Assembly (NCBI RefSeq): GCF_004000235.1
Contig: NZ_RCIO01000001.1
Location: 310,001-374,000 of the forward strand
Direction: 5' to 3'
Origin: Mesorhizobium sp. Z1-4
GTDB taxonomy: Bacteria > Pseudomonadota > Alphaproteobacteria > Rhizobiales > Rhizobiaceae
DNA: 64,000 nt
Under the pieces are notes generated by a model. The model worked only from the letters and a program-made list of their open reading frames with translations, was not told where the DNA came from and searched no databases. How positions within the stretch are numbered: position 1 is the first letter of the stretch; each line of letters begins with the position of its first letter. The position numbers were made by a program, and so were the translations under genes. Positions 15,225 to 23,494 of the stretch are shown here, one piece after another.

Positions 15225-16301
15225 ATGCGCGGCTTCGAATCTGAAGACCCGATCCTGCGGCTGGCAGGATTGGGCAAGCGCTTCGGTCACGCCGACGTGG
15301 TCAAGGATATCGAGCTTACGATCCCGCGCGGATCGTTCACCGCGATCCTTGGCCCGTCAGGCTGCGGCAAATCCACCTTGCTGAGGATGATCGGTGGCCT
15401 GACGCTGCCGACATCCGGCCGCATCGAAATCGATGGCGAGGACGTAACATATACGCCACCGCAGAAGCGGCCCACAAACACCGTGTTCCAGAGCCACGGC
15501 CTGTTTGCGCATATGAGCGTGCACGAAAACGTAGCTTTCGGCCTTTCGCTCGCCGGGCGGCCCCGCGAGGAAATATCCGACCGGGTTGCCGATGCTCTGA
15601 AGCTGGTCAGACTGAGCGGTTTCGAAGGGCGCACGGTCGACCGCCTTTCGGGCGGCCAGCAGCAGCGCGTGGCGCTGGCACGAGCTCTGGTGATGCGGCC
15701 CAAAATCCTTCTACTCGACGAACCTCTCTCGGCCCTCGACCTCAAATTGCGCCAGGCAATGCAGGAAGAACTGCGCGCCATCCATCTGGACACCGGCGGC
15801 ACATTCATCTTCGTCACGCACGATCAGGCCGAGGCATTCGCGCTGGGCGATCGTCTCATAGTCATGAACCAGGGCCGAATCGAACAGGCCGGACCGCCCG
15901 GCGAGGTTTATGCGCGTCCCCGCAGCCGGTTTGCGGCTGAATTCGTCGGCGACGCAAATTTCCTGACGGGCAAACGCAACAACGGCCGGGTCGCGCTCGA
16001 CATAGGTGTGCAATTCGACCTGCCGGGGCCGGACGGCATGCTTAATCTCATGTTGCGCCCCGAAGCCGCACGCCTCCACACAGCCGGCGCCGACAGTCGG
16101 GAGGACGGTCGGATCAGCGTAGAGGGTGTAATCAAAGAGGTCGTCGACCTCGGCCCGTTTGCACAATGCCGGTTCGATCTGGGCGGCGGGCACCATATCG
16201 AGATATCGGGTATCCCCAGGACAATGATCGGCGAGATCGCGGTCGGCAGCCGTGTTTCCGCAAGCTGGCCCAAATCCGCACTGGTTGACGTGACCCCATG
16301 A
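15225..16301 (+). CDS. ABC importer ATPase, PotA type
   Basis: Nucleotide-binding subunit of 358 residues. Walker A GPSGCGKST is near residue 43, the signature LSGGQQQR near 143, Walker B ILLLDEPLSALD near 163 and the switch His in FVTHDQAEA near 196; a TOBE-like C-terminal domain follows from about residue 240. The Q-loop region reads FQSHGLF where most relatives have FQNYALF, a small departure. The gene begins 5 bases after the binding-protein stop and its own stop overlaps the first permease start (ATGA). It powers the importer encoded from 14104 to 17931. Confidence 0.9.
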   Translation: MRGFESEDPILRLAGLGKRFGHADVVKDIELTIPRGSFTAILGPSGCGKSTLLRMIGGLTLPTSGRIEIDGEDVTYTPPQKRPTNTVFQSHGLFAHMSVHENVAFGLSLAGRPREEISDRVADALKLVRLSGFEGRTVDRLSGGQQQRVALARALVMRPKILLLDEPLSALDLKLRQAMQEELRAIHLDTGGTFIFVTHDQAEAFALGDRLIVMNQGRIEQAGPPGEVYARPRSRFAAEFVGDANFLTGKRNNGRVALDIGVQFDLPGPDGMLNLMLRPEAARLHTAGADSREDGRISVEGVIKEVVDLGPFAQCRFDLGGGHHIEISGIPRTMIGEIAVGSRVSASWPKSALVDVTP

Positions 16302-17155
16302 GTGACGCCAGCGCACCGCAACGCAGCACGGGCGGCGCCCTGCTCGCTGCCCCCGCCTTCGCGATCCTGGCGGTGCTTTTCATCGTGCCGATGATACTGC
16401 TCTTTGTTGTGAGCTTCTGGCGCGTGCGCAATTTCGCGCTCACTCCGGATATGTCCCTGGATGCCTACACACGTGTCTTCGTTACCTATGGCGACGTGCT
16501 CGTTTCCACCATGGCGAACGGGAGCGTTACGGCGCTGATCTGCGTCGGCCTCGGCTTCCTGTTTGCCTATGCGGCGCGATTTCGTGCCGGGCGCTGGGGC
16601 GACGCCCTCATTCTCGTTGCGATCATCACGCTTTTTGGCGGCTATCTGGTCAAGATTTACGCCTGGAAAGCGATCCTGAGCACGGATGGATTCCTGAATG
16701 CCATTCTGGTTGCCACCGGGGTGTCAGCAGAGCCACTCGATACGCTGCTTTACAATCGCGGCGCCGTCATTGTGGCGCTGGTCCATTTTCTGCTGCCGTT
16801 TGCCATTCTGCCCATCTACGGCCAGCTGCGCAGTGTGAACGACATACAGATCGAGGCAGCGCACGACCTCGGGGCCAGCGGACGCCAGACATTGATCCGT
16901 GTCATCATCCCGCAATGCCGGATCGGGCTTTTCGCCGCTTTCGCAATCTCGTTTCTGTACGCAGCAGGCGACTACATCACACCTCGCTTTCTCGGCGGCG
17001 GATCGGGCACGATGATCGGACAGTTCATCGCCCAGGAATTCTCGACCCGTTTCAACTGGCCCGCAGGTGCGGCGATGTCATTCGTACTGATGGCGGCAAG
17101 CCTTTTGGTGCTCGGGCTGGTCGGCATCCTTTTCGTCAGGAGAAAACCGTCTTGA
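16298..17155 (+). CDS. ABC importer permease, PotB type
   Basis: Inner-membrane permease of 285 residues with six predicted membrane segments, the first at about residues 14-36. The EAA loop that docks to the ATPase is visible as EAAHDLGASGRQTLIRVIIPQ-like sequence near residue 188. The ATG overlaps the ATPase stop by four bases, and the TGA overlaps the second permease start. It forms the channel as a heterodimer with the next gene product. Gene order (binding protein, ATPase, PotB, PotC) is standard for polyamine-type importers. Confidence 0.9.
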   Translation: MSDASAPQRSTGGALLAAPAFAILAVLFIVPMILLFVVSFWRVRNFALTPDMSLDAYTRVFVTYGDVLVSTMANGSVTALICVGLGFLFAYAARFRAGRWGDALILVAIITLFGGYLVKIYAWKAILSTDGFLNAILVATGVSAEPLDTLLYNRGAVIVALVHFLLPFAILPIYGQLRSVNDIQIEAAHDLGASGRQTLIRVIIPQCRIGLFAAFAISFLYAAGDYITPRFLGGGSGTMIGQFIAQEFSTRFNWPAGAAMSFVLMAASLLVLGLVGILFVRRKPS

Positions 17156-17931
17156 GACAGTTCAGGGCCCTGCTCTGGTTCGCTGTGATTGCGATGCTGG
17201 TTCTGTTCATGCTTGGACCGCTCGCGATCGTCGTGGTGTTTTCCTTCAATTCCGGCGCACTGGTCAGCCTGCCGCTGACCGGCTTCAGTCTCGACTGGTA
17301 CCGTGAACTGTTTTCATCGGACGAGTTCTGGGCTGCGTTCCGCAACAGCCTCGCCGTGGCAGTCCCGACGGCGTTGCTGGCAACGGTGACCGGCACAATG
17401 ACGGCACTCGCGCTGACGCGCAAAAGCGCCTCGGCGAGCGTGCCGCTGCTGACGGCGCTCTCGGTTCCCATCATGATCCCGCCACTGGTCGTCGCGATCG
17501 GTCTGGTCGTGCTTTATGTACGCTGGCTGTCGATCCCGCTTGGCATCGGCGCCGTCATCGGCGGGCACCTGCTATTGACGCAGCCACTGGTCGCGCTGGT
17601 GGTCAGTGCCCGCATGGCAAGCTTCGACCGTGTTGCGCTCGAGGCGGCTCGCGACCTTGGCGCAACACCCTGGCAGGCCTTCCGATATGTGACGCTTCCG
17701 CAGATCAGGGCAGCGCTCGTGGGCGCGGCGCTGCTCGCCTTCGCCATCTCGCTGGACGAATTCATCATCACGATCTTCACGATCGGTTCCGGCAACACAC
17801 TGTCGACTTTCGTGTGGGGCAAGATGCGCACCTCCCTCGACCCCTCCATCAATGCCATCGCAACCCTGCTGCTCGTCGTCACGATAGGCTCGACCGCAAT
17901 TGCTTTGCGTATGACGCGCTACCGCGGCTGA
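17152..17931 (+). CDS. ABC importer permease, PotC type
   Basis: Second permease, about 259 residues, with six membrane segments and the EAA motif (EAARDLGATPWQAFRYVTLP) near residue 163. The start is TTG 17152, which overlaps the PotB stop (TTGA) and has AGGAG nine bases upstream; no ATG lies nearby in frame with family-like N-terminal sequence. It completes the importer and ends the operon; 156 bases follow before the next TetR gene. The TTG start may lower its translation relative to the upstream permease. Confidence 0.87.
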   Translation: MRQFRALLWFAVIAMLVLFMLGPLAIVVVFSFNSGALVSLPLTGFSLDWYRELFSSDEFWAAFRNSLAVAVPTALLATVTGTMTALALTRKSASASVPLLTALSVPIMIPPLVVAIGLVVLYVRWLSIPLGIGAVIGGHLLLTQPLVALVVSARMASFDRVALEAARDLGATPWQAFRYVTLPQIRAALVGAALLAFAISLDEFIITIFTIGSGNTLSTFVWGKMRTSLDPSINAIATLLLVVTIGSTAIALRMTRYRG

Positions 17932-18031
17932 GCCAATCGGCAGCGAAAAAGGCCAGCACTTACCGTTTCCCATGAACTGACAGTCGCCTCTGCTGAAGCC
18001 GGGGCGCATGGCAGCCTGAGGCATTGACAAA

Positions 18032-18075
18032 TTCAAACAGATGTTTGAAGTTTGGAAATGAAACACCTGTTTGAA
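18032..18075. promoter_or_regulatory. Two tandem operators before a TetR regulator
   Basis: The first site, 18032-18049, is TTCAAACA-N2-TGTTTGAA with perfect eight-base arms. The second, 18058-18075, repeats the core (GAAACA-N2-TGTTTGAA) with 15 of 18 bases the same. The centres are 26 bases apart, and a TTGACA hexamer at 18024-18029 could be the -35 element, so bound repressor would cover the promoter. The pair ends 12 bases before the TetR start codon. Confidence 0.8.
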
Positions 18076-18087
18076 ACGGCTGATTGA

Positions 18088-18744
18088 ATGACTGAGAGAG
18101 CAATAACGGCTTCAGGCGCGACGCGGCTTCGCATCAAATCCGCTGCGCTTGATCTCTACGCTGCCAAGGGGCTCGACGGCGTGACGATCCGGTCGCTGAC
18201 GGAGCACGCAAACGCCAATATGGCAGCCATCAACTACCATTTCGGCAGCAAGGATCAGCTCACGTTCGAGATATTCCGCGACATCGCGCGCAAGTCGGCG
18301 CAAGCCCGTATTGCAATGCTCGATGAGCTGCAGGCCGAATGCGCCGCCGCCGAACGCACGCCAAAGATCCGCGAGATTATCGAGACTTTTGTCGCTCCCT
18401 ATCTCGACGAAAACGACCCGCGCTCCGGTGTGCTGCTTGCGCAACTGATCATGAAACACCGCGCCGGCCCCAACGCCTGGACCGAGGCAGTGGTACGCGA
18501 AGAGCTCGACGGGATGGCGCTGCGCTACATCGGTCTTCTGCTCGAGGCGGCGCCGCATCTGACGAGCAAGGCCGTTCACTGGCGTTACCATCTGATGGTC
18601 GGCGGCATCGTCCTCGCGCTGAGCGACAGCGCCTCAAGCAACCGTCTTGAACGTCTTTCCGGAAAGGCCATGGCGCCGCAAGACATCGCTTCAAAGCGCC
18701 GCGAGATCGTCGATTTTCTCGTCGCCGGCTTCGGAGGCGACTGA
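18088..18744 (+). CDS. TetR-family regulator of the TRAP/glutathione module
   Basis: TetR-type repressor of 218 residues. The DNA-binding domain covers residues about 11-60 (TIRSLTEHANANMAAINYHFGSKDQL); the long C-terminal domain (VAPYLDENDPRSGVLLAQLI) resembles the CerR/YbiH-like group of TetR proteins with an extended ligand domain. It is the first gene of a rightward operon: 57 bases separate it from the TRAP binding-protein gene, with no terminator. The two upstream palindromes are its probable autoregulatory operators. The inducer is likely the TRAP substrate or a breakdown product (inference). Confidence 0.87.
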   Translation: MTERAITASGATRLRIKSAALDLYAAKGLDGVTIRSLTEHANANMAAINYHFGSKDQLTFEIFRDIARKSAQARIAMLDELQAECAAAERTPKIREIIETFVAPYLDENDPRSGVLLAQLIMKHRAGPNAWTEAVVREELDGMALRYIGLLLEAAPHLTSKAVHWRYHLMVGGIVLALSDSASSNRLERLSGKAMAPQDIASKRREIVDFLVAGFGGD

Positions 18745-18801
18745 CCGCATTTCCACCCCCGGAATTCAGCTGGGGAAAGCAATCCAAACGGGAGGAATAG
18801 T

Positions 18802-19866
18802 GTGAATAAGAATAGCGTTATTGCATTGGCAGCCGTGTTGGCGGCGAGCGTTGCCGGCTCGGCGCAGGCCGAAGAGTTCCGCATCACCGTGGCAGCCGGA
18901 CACCCGCCAGTCAGCCTCGGCGTTGCCGGTGTCCAGAAGTTTTTCATCCCTGAAATCAATCGCAGGCTCGCCGAGATGGGCGGGGAGCACAGCATCGAGT
19001 GGACAGAGGCCTATGGCGGCTCGCTGGCCGACTTCAACGGTGTGCTGGAAGCGGTCGAAGACGGTATCGCCGACATGGGCTACGTCGTTCATCTGTTCGA
19101 AGGCGACAAGCTTCCGCTTGAGCAGGTCAGTTATGTCACGCCGTTCGGGACCAACGACACGGCGCTGATGATGAACGTGATCTCCAAGCTCCACAAAGCC
19201 ATTCCGGAGATGGGCGCAGCTTGGGAAAAGCACAACCAGATGGTGCTCGCGCCCACCGGCATCGACACCTACCATCTGCTGTCGAACTTCCCTGTCAACG
19301 AGCTGGGCGATCTCGACGGCCGCCGTATCAGCGTCAGCGGCCTGGCCACCAAGTGGTTGAGCGGCACCGACGCCGTGCCGGTCAGCGGGGCCCTGCCCAC
19401 CTACTACAACTCCATCGCGACCGGTCTGACCGACGGCATGCTGACCTTTGAATCGGCTGTCGCTTCCTACAAATTCTACGAAGTGGCGCCTATCGTCACC
19501 AAGGTGAGCTTCGGCGCGCAGTATTCGAGCGGCCTTACCATCAATCTCGACACCTGGAACCGCTTTCCCGAGGAAGTGAAATCGGTTTTCCTGGAAGTGG
19601 CCGATGCCTATCGCGACCGCACCGCGCAAGCCTACACGTCGGCTGGTGAAAAGAGCCTGCAGGCCGCAGTGGATGCAGGAGCGGAGATCGCCGAGGAGAA
19701 CCCGGATCTGCGCAAGCAGCTGGCGGCCAACCTGCCGAACATCGCCCGCGAATGGGCCGCTGCGCTGGACGCCGAGGGACTTCCCGGGACGGAAACTCTC
19801 GAAACCTATATGAGGCTTTCCCGTGAGGCCGGTGTCGAGTTCGCGCGCGACTGGAGCGCCCAGTAA
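18802..19866 (+). CDS. TRAP transporter substrate-binding protein (DctP family)
   Basis: Periplasmic receptor of 354 residues for a tripartite ATP-independent transporter. A Sec signal peptide ends with GSAQA before EEF (residue 24). The DctP-family fold shows EEFRITVAAGHPP, a GVLEAVEDGIADMGYV helix and GRRISVSGLATKWL, the stretch carrying the usual carboxylate-binding Arg. The start is GTG 18802 with GGAGGAAT at ideal spacing. TRAP receptors mostly bind organic acids, so a carboxylate, possibly aromatic or a ring-cleavage product, is expected given the fumarylacetoacetase and GST genes downstream. Confidence 0.88.
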   Translation: MNKNSVIALAAVLAASVAGSAQAEEFRITVAAGHPPVSLGVAGVQKFFIPEINRRLAEMGGEHSIEWTEAYGGSLADFNGVLEAVEDGIADMGYVVHLFEGDKLPLEQVSYVTPFGTNDTALMMNVISKLHKAIPEMGAAWEKHNQMVLAPTGIDTYHLLSNFPVNELGDLDGRRISVSGLATKWLSGTDAVPVSGALPTYYNSIATGLTDGMLTFESAVASYKFYEVAPIVTKVSFGAQYSSGLTINLDTWNRFPEEVKSVFLEVADAYRDRTAQAYTSAGEKSLQAAVDAGAEIAEENPDLRKQLAANLPNIAREWAAALDAEGLPGTETLETYMRLSREAGVEFARDWSAQ

Positions 19867-19904
19867 GCGTGACGCACCCTTCATCTGGAAGTGGAGCAGC
19901 CGCG

Positions 19905-20414
19905 ATGCGGCTGTTCCATTCACTCGCCTTCGTCATGGCTCTGCTCGGCGGCATCGGCACGCTGGCCATGATGGTGCTCATCAATGTCGATGTGGTTGGG
20001 CGCGGCTTCTTCGGTATGCCGTTTCCCGCGACCGCCGAAATCATCAGCGCCAGTATTGTGGGGATCGTCTTTCTTCAGCTGCCCTACTGCACACTGAAAG
20101 GCAGGAATATCCGCTCAGCCATGCTGCTCGACCGGCTTGCCGGGCGGGGGCATCGCGCGGCCCGCATTCTCGACGGGGTGCACTATCTGATCGGCGGCGT
20201 CATGCTCGCGATCATCGCCTGTTACGCCGTGCCGGAAGTCGTCGAAATGATCGTCGATCGTGAGACCGTCGGCATTCGCGGCATCATGACACTACCGCGC
20301 TGGCCCTTTGTCGTCTCCGTCGCGATTGGCGCGATCCTGACGACCATTGCGTTCTTCATCATTGCCAAACGCCGTCTCATCAGCCCGGAATCGATTGGGG
20401 ACGACGATGAGTAA
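19905..20414 (+). CDS. TRAP transporter small permease (DctQ family)
   Basis: Small membrane subunit of 169 residues with four hydrophobic segments and the typical DctQ N-terminal block MVLINVDVVGRGFF and PATAEII. ATG 19905 has GGAG eight bases upstream and starts at the family N-terminus; GTG 19869 would add 12 polar residues without a ribosome site. It follows the receptor gene by a short gap and overlaps the large permease start by eight bases. The C-terminus is a run of acidic residues (GDDDE). Confidence 0.86.
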   Translation: MRLFHSLAFVMALLGGIGTLAMMVLINVDVVGRGFFGMPFPATAEIISASIVGIVFLQLPYCTLKGRNIRSAMLLDRLAGRGHRAARILDGVHYLIGGVMLAIIACYAVPEVVEMIVDRETVGIRGIMTLPRWPFVVSVAIGAILTTIAFFIIAKRRLISPESIGDDDE

Positions 20415-21714
20415 CGTCGAAATCGGACTGGTCTCTCTGGTCGTCATCGTAGCTCTCATACAGACCGGGCTGCACGTTGCGGTGGCTCTTGCGCTGGTCT
20501 CTTTCGTCGGCGTTTTTCTGGTACGCGGCGACATGTCGATCGCCGGCGCGCTGCTGACGCATGCAGCGCTGGAAAGCGTCGCGCGCTACTCGTTCGGTGT
20601 CATCCCGCTCTTCGTTCTCATGGGAGTTTTGGTCGGTGTTTCGGGGCTCGGCCGGGATATTTTCGACGTAGCCGGGCAGCTGTTCAGGCGCGTGCGCGGC
20701 GGGCTTGCCATCGCCACCGTTTGTGCAAATGCGGTTTTTGCCGCGGTGAACGGAACCTCGATCGCTTCGGCATCGGTGTTCACCAAGGTTGCCGTGCCCG
20801 AGCTCATGAAACAGGGCTACACGCCCCGCTTCTCCGTCGGTGTCGTGGCAGGGTCTTCGGTGTTGGGCATGCTGATCCCGCCCTCGCTGCTGCTCATCCT
20901 CTACGGCATCATCGCCGAGGTCTCGATAGGCGCCCTGTTTACCGCCGGTATCGTGCCGGGGATCGTTCTGGCCTTCTTCTTTATCCTGCTGATCCTATTC
21001 CTGACGACCTTCTTCCCCTCCTTCACTGGCGTCCCGAACGAACCCGCAGGCCAGGAGCTGATGTCGCCGACCGTTCTGTTTGTTAAGGCGGCGCCGATAG
21101 CATTTCTCGTGCTTCTGGTTCTCGGCGGCATCTATGGCGGCTTCTTTACGCCGACCGAGGCGGGCGGCGTCGGCGCGATGGGCGCATTGGTCATCGCGAT
21201 CGCGCGGCGCAGTCTGTCGTACAAGCAGTTCGGCAAGCTCCTCATTGAAACCGGTCAGGTTACCGCCTCGATCACGTTCCTGATCATCGCCGCGCACATG
21301 TATTCGCGCCTGCTGGCGCTGACCGGCGTGCCGGGTGCGATGGTTGGCATGATGGAGGCTGCCGGGCTCGGATTCTTCGCGGTGATGGCGCTCTATTTGC
21401 TGGTCATCATCATACTGGGCACCATTCTCGACAGCGCCTCGATAATGCTCATTCTTCTGCCGCTGATGGTGCCGGTTGTGGCTCAGTTCGACGTCAACCT
21501 CATCTGGTTCGGCATCGTAACGGTCATCGCCGTGGAGGTGGGGTTGCTGACGCCGCCGCTTGGCGTTGCCTGTTTCGTCATCAAGGCCAATCTCGACGAC
21601 AAGTCGATAAGTCTGTCGAACATCTTCAGCGGTGCCGGTCCCTTTGCGCTCGTGATGGTGGTGATGACGGCACTCATTCTTTTCGTACCGGGCATTGCCC
21701 TTCTGCTGCTCTAG
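20407..21714 (+). CDS. TRAP transporter large permease (DctM family)
   Basis: Large permease of 435 residues with about 12 membrane segments, belonging to the ion transporter superfamily; it couples uptake to a sodium or proton gradient. DctM landmarks include the VNGTSIASASVFTKVAVPEL loop, the GSSVLGMLIPPSLLLILYG segment and LTPPLGVACF near the C-terminus. ATG 20407 lies inside the end of the DctQ gene. A nine-base gap leads to the hydrolase gene, so transporter and enzymes form one operon. Confidence 0.9.
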   Translation: MSNVEIGLVSLVVIVALIQTGLHVAVALALVSFVGVFLVRGDMSIAGALLTHAALESVARYSFGVIPLFVLMGVLVGVSGLGRDIFDVAGQLFRRVRGGLAIATVCANAVFAAVNGTSIASASVFTKVAVPELMKQGYTPRFSVGVVAGSSVLGMLIPPSLLLILYGIIAEVSIGALFTAGIVPGIVLAFFFILLILFLTTFFPSFTGVPNEPAGQELMSPTVLFVKAAPIAFLVLLVLGGIYGGFFTPTEAGGVGAMGALVIAIARRSLSYKQFGKLLIETGQVTASITFLIIAAHMYSRLLALTGVPGAMVGMMEAAGLGFFAVMALYLLVIIILGTILDSASIMLILLPLMVPVVAQFDVNLIWFGIVTVIAVEVGLLTPPLGVACFVIKANLDDKSISLSNIFSGAGPFALVMVVMTALILFVPGIALLLL

Positions 21715-21722
21715 GGGGAACC

Positions 21723-22718
21723 GTGCCTGTTCAACCAAAAACCGACCTCGTCGAACTCGGCAACGGCCTGTTCGCCTATATTCAGGAAGACGGTTCCTGG
21801 GGCTGGAGCAACAGCGGCCTGATCGTCAGCGAAGGGCAAAGCCTGATGGTGGACACGCTTTTCACGGGTTACCTCACCCGTGATCTGCTCGATGCTTACC
21901 GCCGCGTGGCGCCCGAAGCCGCCGAAATCGACGTCCTGGTCAACACGCACTCCAACGGCGACCACACATTCGGCAACTACGTTGTCGAGACGGCGCGCAT
22001 CGTCGCCTCGACGCGGTGTGCGCAGGAGATGGCTGAACGGCCGGCCGAAGTCTTCTCCAGAAATATTGCGGACTGGCGCAATCAGGGCGCCCACTGGGAA
22101 TTTCTCCATGAGGTCATGGGAGCCCGCTTCGATTTTTCCGATATCGTCTACTCGCCGCCAAACGAACTGTTCGACGGCCAGAAGACACTGATGCTGGGCG
22201 GCCGCAAGCTGGAGCTGCGCGAGTTCGGCCCCGCGCATACGAGGGGTGACATCGTCATCCACATTCCGGATGCAAAGACAGTTTTCGTCGGCGATCTGCT
22301 GTTTTCCGGCAGCCACCCGATGATCTGGGACGGTTCGATCGCAAACTGGATTCGCGCCTGCGACGAAATCCTGACCTGGGATGTTGATGTCGTCGTACCG
22401 GGCCACGGCCCGGTTGGCGACAAAACGCAGCTTGCAGGCATGCGCGCCTATTTCGTCGATCTGATGGAGGCCGCACAGGAGCGATATTCCGGCGGGCAGC
22501 CATGGCAGGATGCCGCAGCCGAGATAGGGCTTTCGAAATATGACAGCTGGCTCGATCGCGAACGCGTGGTCGGGAACGTGGCGGCCGCCTATCGAGAGCT
22601 TTCGGGTGGGGCGATCCAGCCCGCGCGGGAAGCCGTCGTTACAGAGATGATCAAATTCCACAGAGGCGGCGAGTGCGCACACGGCGACGAGTGCGGTTGT
22701 CACGACAGGAAGGTGTGA
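21723..22718 (+). CDS. Metallo-beta-lactamase-fold hydrolase with Cys/His-rich tail
   Basis: A 331-residue MBL-fold hydrolase. The first metal motif reads THSNGDH near residue 78, with Asn where the second His of HxHxDH normally sits, a variant shared by a known subgroup; further ligands are His in GPAHTRGD, Asp in VGDLLF and His in VPGHGP. The last 17 residues are unusual: ECAHGDECGCH packs three Cys and two His into eleven residues and could bind an extra metal. The start is GTG 21723 with AGGGGGAA upstream. It follows the TRAP permease and precedes a GST and a fumarylacetoacetase. Glyoxalase II-like thioester hydrolysis of a glutathione adduct is one possibility, unproven. Confidence 0.78.
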   Translation: MPVQPKTDLVELGNGLFAYIQEDGSWGWSNSGLIVSEGQSLMVDTLFTGYLTRDLLDAYRRVAPEAAEIDVLVNTHSNGDHTFGNYVVETARIVASTRCAQEMAERPAEVFSRNIADWRNQGAHWEFLHEVMGARFDFSDIVYSPPNELFDGQKTLMLGGRKLELREFGPAHTRGDIVIHIPDAKTVFVGDLLFSGSHPMIWDGSIANWIRACDEILTWDVDVVVPGHGPVGDKTQLAGMRAYFVDLMEAAQERYSGGQPWQDAAAEIGLSKYDSWLDRERVVGNVAAAYRELSGGAIQPAREAVVTEMIKFHRGGECAHGDECGCHDRKV

Positions 22719-22720
22719 AG

Positions 22721-23470
22721 ATGGAACTCGAACTGATCAATCATAACTATTCCACCTGCTCCCAGAAGGTCAGGTTGTGCCTTCATGAAAAGGGGCTGCC
22801 GTTCAAACACACCCAGATCGACTTCCGCGCCAAGGATCACCTCAAGCCGGAATATCTGAAGCTCAATCCCAACGGCGTGGTGCCGACGCTTCTGCACAAT
22901 GGCCGGCCAGTGATCGATAGTTCGGTCATCATGGAGTACCTGGAAGAAGTATTCCCCGAAAAGCCGCTGCAGCCCGACAATCCATATGACCGCGCGCGCA
23001 TGCGCGCATGGCTGCGTTTTATCGAAGAGGTGCCGACGGCAGCGATACGGGTGCCGTCATTCAATGCCGCATTTTCCCGGCATTACCGCGACATGTCGGA
23101 TGCCGAGATCATGGCAAATGCCGATGACCGTCCGCTGCGGCGTGAATTCTACCGGTCGATGGGACGCGAAGGTTTCGAGGATTCCGCCGTCCAGGATAGC
23201 AACGACCGCCTGCGCAAGACCGTCATTCGCATGGACAGCACGCTGGCGGACAGCGCGTGGCTGGTTGGCGACGATCTCAGCCTCGCGGACTTCTGTGTTG
23301 TGCCGACGATCGACCGGATGATTGACCTCGGGCTGGATTTCCTGCTCGACGATGCGCCGCATTTCGCGCGCTGGTGGGCGGCGATCCAGAGCCGCCCCGC
23401 CTATGACCGCACCTACATTCCCGGATCGCGGGTATCCCATGTTTATCAGGATCTGGCCCGTAGCGCCTGA
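22721..23470 (+). CDS. Glutathione S-transferase family protein
   Basis: A 249-residue GST with an N-terminal thioredoxin fold (residues 1-78) and an all-helical C-terminal domain. The active-site loop reads NYSTCSQKVRL with Ser11/Cys13 candidates near residues 11-14; the cis-Pro is in NPNGVVPTL and the glutathione gamma-glutamyl contacts in DSSVIMEYLEE. Next to fumarylacetoacetase, a maleylacetoacetate or maleylpyruvate isomerase function is attractive, but the zeta-class SSxCxWRVRIAL motif is not matched, so a dehalogenase or ether-cleaving GST is also possible. ATG 22721 lies just after the MBL gene stop, with AGGAAGG upstream. Confidence 0.82.
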   Translation: MELELINHNYSTCSQKVRLCLHEKGLPFKHTQIDFRAKDHLKPEYLKLNPNGVVPTLLHNGRPVIDSSVIMEYLEEVFPEKPLQPDNPYDRARMRAWLRFIEEVPTAAIRVPSFNAAFSRHYRDMSDAEIMANADDRPLRREFYRSMGREGFEDSAVQDSNDRLRKTVIRMDSTLADSAWLVGDDLSLADFCVVPTIDRMIDLGLDFLLDDAPHFARWWAAIQSRPAYDRTYIPGSRVSHVYQDLARSA

Positions 23471-23494
23471 TCTGCAACTGCCGTCGGAGGAATA

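Noticed and set aside
18766-19923. Long minus-strand frame antisense to the TRAP receptor gene
   Set aside because: Shadow frame; the plus strand encodes a full DctP protein with signal peptide and ribosome site.
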